Of a stretch of DNA of 7,852 nucleotides, positions 6,142 to 7,852 are shown one piece after another; within the stretch, counting starts at the first letter, position 1; each line of letters begins with the position of its first letter. The notes under the pieces are model-generated. The model worked only from the letters and a program-made list of their open reading frames with translations, made no database searches and was not told the origin of the DNA. Source of the stretch: a bacterium (GTDB taxonomy: Bacteria > Planctomycetota > UBA11346); contig JAIFKN010000028.1 in assembly GCA_020049615.1 (NCBI GenBank), positions 1 through 7,852 of the forward strand. The letters run 5' to 3'. Position numbers and translations under genes: made by a program.

Positions 6142-7167
6142 TCATGGCGACCCCGACGGGCTCTGGCGGGCACCCATGGTCAGCGGCTTGCCGCTTTCGA
6201 GGGCGTCCCATTCCACCCACCAGCCGCGCGTTTCGGCAGCGGAGCGCACCAGCCGGAAGCCGGCATAGGCTTCCGGGCGTACCAGCAGGTAGAGGTAGCG
6301 TTTGGCGTCGGCGGCAGCGCCGAACAGCGGTTTGAACTCCTCGGCTTGGCCGACCGCGCCGGCCTCAGGGCCGTCGCGCAGCGGGATCCAGGCGCCGTCC
6401 TCGCGCCGGTAGTTGGTGGCCGTGAGCAGCCGGATGCGGTCGAGGCCCTTGGCGTCACGGTAGCATTCGGCGAGCACCGGGGTGCTGCCGTAGGGGCGCT
6501 GCGAGGCCGGACGATGGATGTCAATCTCGTGGATGAGGGCGGCGCGCTGGGCGTCGAGGGCGCGACGACGCTCGGCTGCAGCGGTCTCGGCTGCGGCCAG
6601 AGCGGTCTCGGTGGCCTGCTGGCGGGCACGCAGATCGGCGAGTTGCCGAGTCAGTTCGGCGACGCGCTGCTGGGCAGTGGCGGCACGGGTACCGAGGGCG
6701 GCAAGGTCGGTTTCCAGGGCGCCGCGCAGGGCGGCTTCGGCAGCCGCGAGGATGCGCGCCAGTTCGACCTCGGCAGCCTGGCGTCGGGCGGCGAGCTGCC
6801 CGGCATCCTGGCCAGCGTCGGTACGCAACTGGTCCAGTTCGGCCCGCAGCGCCTCGATCGCGGCCAGGGCGGCGGCCACGCTGGCATCAGCCTGTTCAGC
6901 CTTGGCGGTGGTGTCGTCGAGGCGCTCGCGCATGCTGGCCAGATCGCGCTCGGCGTTGGCGAGGCGGTCGGGCAGGCCGGCCTGCTCGGCGCGCAGCTCA
7001 CCTGCCTTCAAGCGCGCCTGGTCGGCGCGCACCAGCTGGGTATCCACCTGGCGGCTCTGCTGGTGGCCCAGCAGCATGGCCAGCAAGGTCAGCTTGATGA
7101 TCATGCCAGTGGTGTTGGCGATGATGTCCACGAAGGAGTTGGTGCTGTTGACTTCTTCGCCGCTCAT
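6142..7167 (-). CDS. ExbD-like membrane-anchored coiled-coil protein
   Basis: The protein has 341 residues. Residues 10-34 (NSFVDIIANTTGMIIKLTLLAML) form a single membrane segment of the type seen in ExbD/TolR-like biopolymer-transport proteins of planctomycetes, where 'SFxDIxAN' precedes the helix. The Asp inside this motif is where ExbD and MotB proteins carry their proton-pathway Asp. Residues about 36-215 are a long Ala/Leu/Glu/Arg-rich coiled coil. Residues 218-341 form a globular end with PVLAECY and YLYLLVRPEAYAGFRLV. The start is supported by GGAG at 7175-7178 and by an ATGA overlap with the upstream gene, so the two are translationally coupled. The two C-terminal domains resemble each other (P-x-L-x-E and LVRP), suggesting paralogues that work together, probably with an ExbB/MotA-like partner outside the window. 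The substrate or process energised cannot be told. Confidence 0.8.
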   Translation of the reverse strand: MSGEEVNSTNSFVDIIANTTGMIIKLTLLAMLLGHQQSRQVDTQLVRADQARLKAGELRAEQAGLPDRLANAERDLASMRERLDDTTAKAEQADASVAAALAAIEALRAELDQLRTDAGQDAGQLAARRQAAEVELARILAAAEAALRGALETDLAALGTRAATAQQRVAELTRQLADLRARQQATETALAAAETAAAERRRALDAQRAALIHEIDIHRPASQRPYGSTPVLAECYRDAKGLDRIRLLTATNYRREDGAWIPLRDGPEAGAVGQAEEFKPLFGAAADAKRYLYLLVRPEAYAGFRLVRSAAETRGWWVEWDALESGKPLTMGARQSPSGSP

Positions 7168-7852
7168 GGCGCTGCTCCGGCAGCCTGCTCGGCCAGACCG
7201 GCGAGATTCCAGTCGGCATCGACCGGTTCGGAGGTGAACACGGCGCGCAGGTCGCGCAGCGCGCCGCCCAGACGGCGGGCCTCGGCCGCGCCATCGGGGC
7301 GCACCAGCAGAACCACGCAGGTGGCACCGTCGGCGGTGGTCGCAGCAGCACGACGCAGCGCACCGCCGTCGGCGATAGCCTGGGCGACCGGGGTGGGCGG
7401 CAGGGCGAGCTCGCCGGGCAGCAGGCGCACGCCGGCGGCGCTGACCTCGACCAGCTGTGGACGCAGGGTGTTATCGGCGCGGCGCTTCAGCATGGTGCGA
7501 CCACCGGGACCGACCGCGGCGATCTCGGCCTCGACCTGACGGTTGCGTTCGCCCAGGCGGTCGAGCTCGGCCTGGCGGGCGGCCTGGGCCGCGAGGTCGC
7601 GTTCCACCTGCGCGAGCTGGGCCGCCAGATCGTCACGCTGCGCCTCGGCGGATAAGGCGCTTTCGGCCATGGTGACACGGGCCCGCAGGCTGGCCAGCTT
7701 GGCTTCACTGTCGCGCACCGGCGCCAGCGCGGCCAGCAGCTCGGCGCGCTGGACGGCGAGCTCGCGCTCGCGCTGCTGCGCCTCCTCCAGGGCCTGCTGG
7801 CGGGCCGCGAGGCGACCTTTGGCGGTGGCCAGATTCTCGTCAAGACCGCTGC
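7164..7852 (-). CDS. Coiled-coil protein, paralogue of the downstream ExbD-like gene, 5' end outside window
   Basis: The frame is open from the right edge to the TGA at 7164, giving 229 residues with the N-terminus missing. The first 110 or so are a continuous coiled coil rich in Ala, Leu, Glu, Gln and Arg. A globular C-terminal domain follows, with LRPQLVEVSAAGVRLLP, CVVLLVRPDGAAEARRL and FTSEPVDADWNLAG. The LVRPDG and EPVDADW blocks are familiar from planctomycete proteins encoded beside ExbB/MotA-like genes. A GTG at 7716-7718 could be read as a start, but the coiled coil runs straight through it, so it is internal. A membrane helix would be expected in the missing N-terminus, as in the downstream gene. 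It is the upstream member of the coupled pair, with the ribosome-binding site of the next gene inside its last codons. Confidence 0.78.
   Translation of the reverse strand, partial: SGLDENLATAKGRLAARQQALEEAQQRERELAVQRAELLAALAPVRDSEAKLASLRARVTMAESALSAEAQRDDLAAQLAQVERDLAAQAARQAELDRLGERNRQVEAEIAAVGPGGRTMLKRRADNTLRPQLVEVSAAGVRLLPGELALPPTPVAQAIADGGALRRAAATTADGATCVVLLVRPDGAAEARRLGGALRDLRAVFTSEPVDADWNLAGLAEQAAGAAP
7175..7178 (-). promoter_or_regulatory. Ribosome-binding site of the ExbD-like gene, inside the upstream gene
   Basis: GGAG on the minus strand, 7 nt before the ATG at 7167, lies in the last codons of the upstream gene. Together with the ATGA overlap at 7164-7167 it indicates coupled translation. 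Confidence 0.65.

Noticed and set aside
4754..6220. A 488-codon open frame on the minus strand opposite the rpn gene
   Set aside because: It is antisense to the well-supported Rpn frame, its product is low-complexity Arg/Gln/Pro-rich with a repeat that only mirrors the duplication, and it overlaps the start of the kelch gene. It is a shadow of GC-rich codon usage.
6346..7539. A 397-codon open frame on the plus strand
   Set aside because: It is antisense to the two coupled coiled-coil genes and is a Gly/Ala/Arg-rich shadow with no domain or ribosome-binding site.
7716..7718. GTG start for a 184-residue protein
   Set aside because: The same frame is open to the window edge and the coiled coil continues upstream without a break, so the GTG is an internal Val codon.

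Overview
The window is GC-rich DNA, roughly two-thirds GC over much of its length, from what is most likely a Gram-negative environmental bacterium. The right-hand gene pair has the ExbD-like 'NSFVDIIANTTGMI..' membrane segment and 'LVRP' / 'EPVDADW' C-terminal motifs that I associate with Planctomycetota and their relatives. The taxonomic guess is tentative. Nearly every base is coding, and no rRNA, tRNA, CRISPR array or insertion sequence is visible.

Left, bases 1-4770, minus strand: one uninterrupted reading frame of 1590 codons that runs off the left edge. It encodes a giant exported protein. In order it has an N-terminal signal or anchor segment, a Pro/Ala-rich linker, a propeller-leader domain, 14 tandem kelch repeats (two seven-bladed propellers if paired), an IPT-like beta-sandwich, a domain I do not recognise, two putative-Ig (He_PIG) repeats and an unrecognised C-terminal part. 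Base composition changes close to the domain borders.

Centre, bases 4898-6133, plus strand: an Rpn-family PD-(D/E)XK nuclease gene. Published work on E. coli Rpn proteins shows that they are toxin-antitoxin systems in which an internal start gives a short C-terminal antitoxin (RpnS) that restrains the full-length toxin (RpnL) and that they can act against phage. This gene has the same architecture: an internal ATG at 5558 with a well-placed GAGGA, then five 4-residue GEAR repeats. Directly downstream the internal antitoxin unit has been tandemly duplicated, from its ribosome-binding site through its stop codon to a REP-like palindrome. This gives a stand-alone second small ORF (5867-6100) with three GEAR repeats. 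By hand count the coding part differs almost only at synonymous sites while the non-coding tail has decayed, which suggests the extra copy is kept as a protein. This is the most interesting feature of the window.

Right, bases 6142-7852, minus strand: two translationally coupled paralogous genes (ATGA overlap) for coiled-coil proteins with related C-terminal domains. The downstream one carries an ExbD-like membrane segment near its N-terminus. The upstream one is cut by the window edge. They look like the tail of an ExbB/ExbD-type operon that would continue to the right. The Rpn block sits between the divergent kelch gene and this convergent operon.
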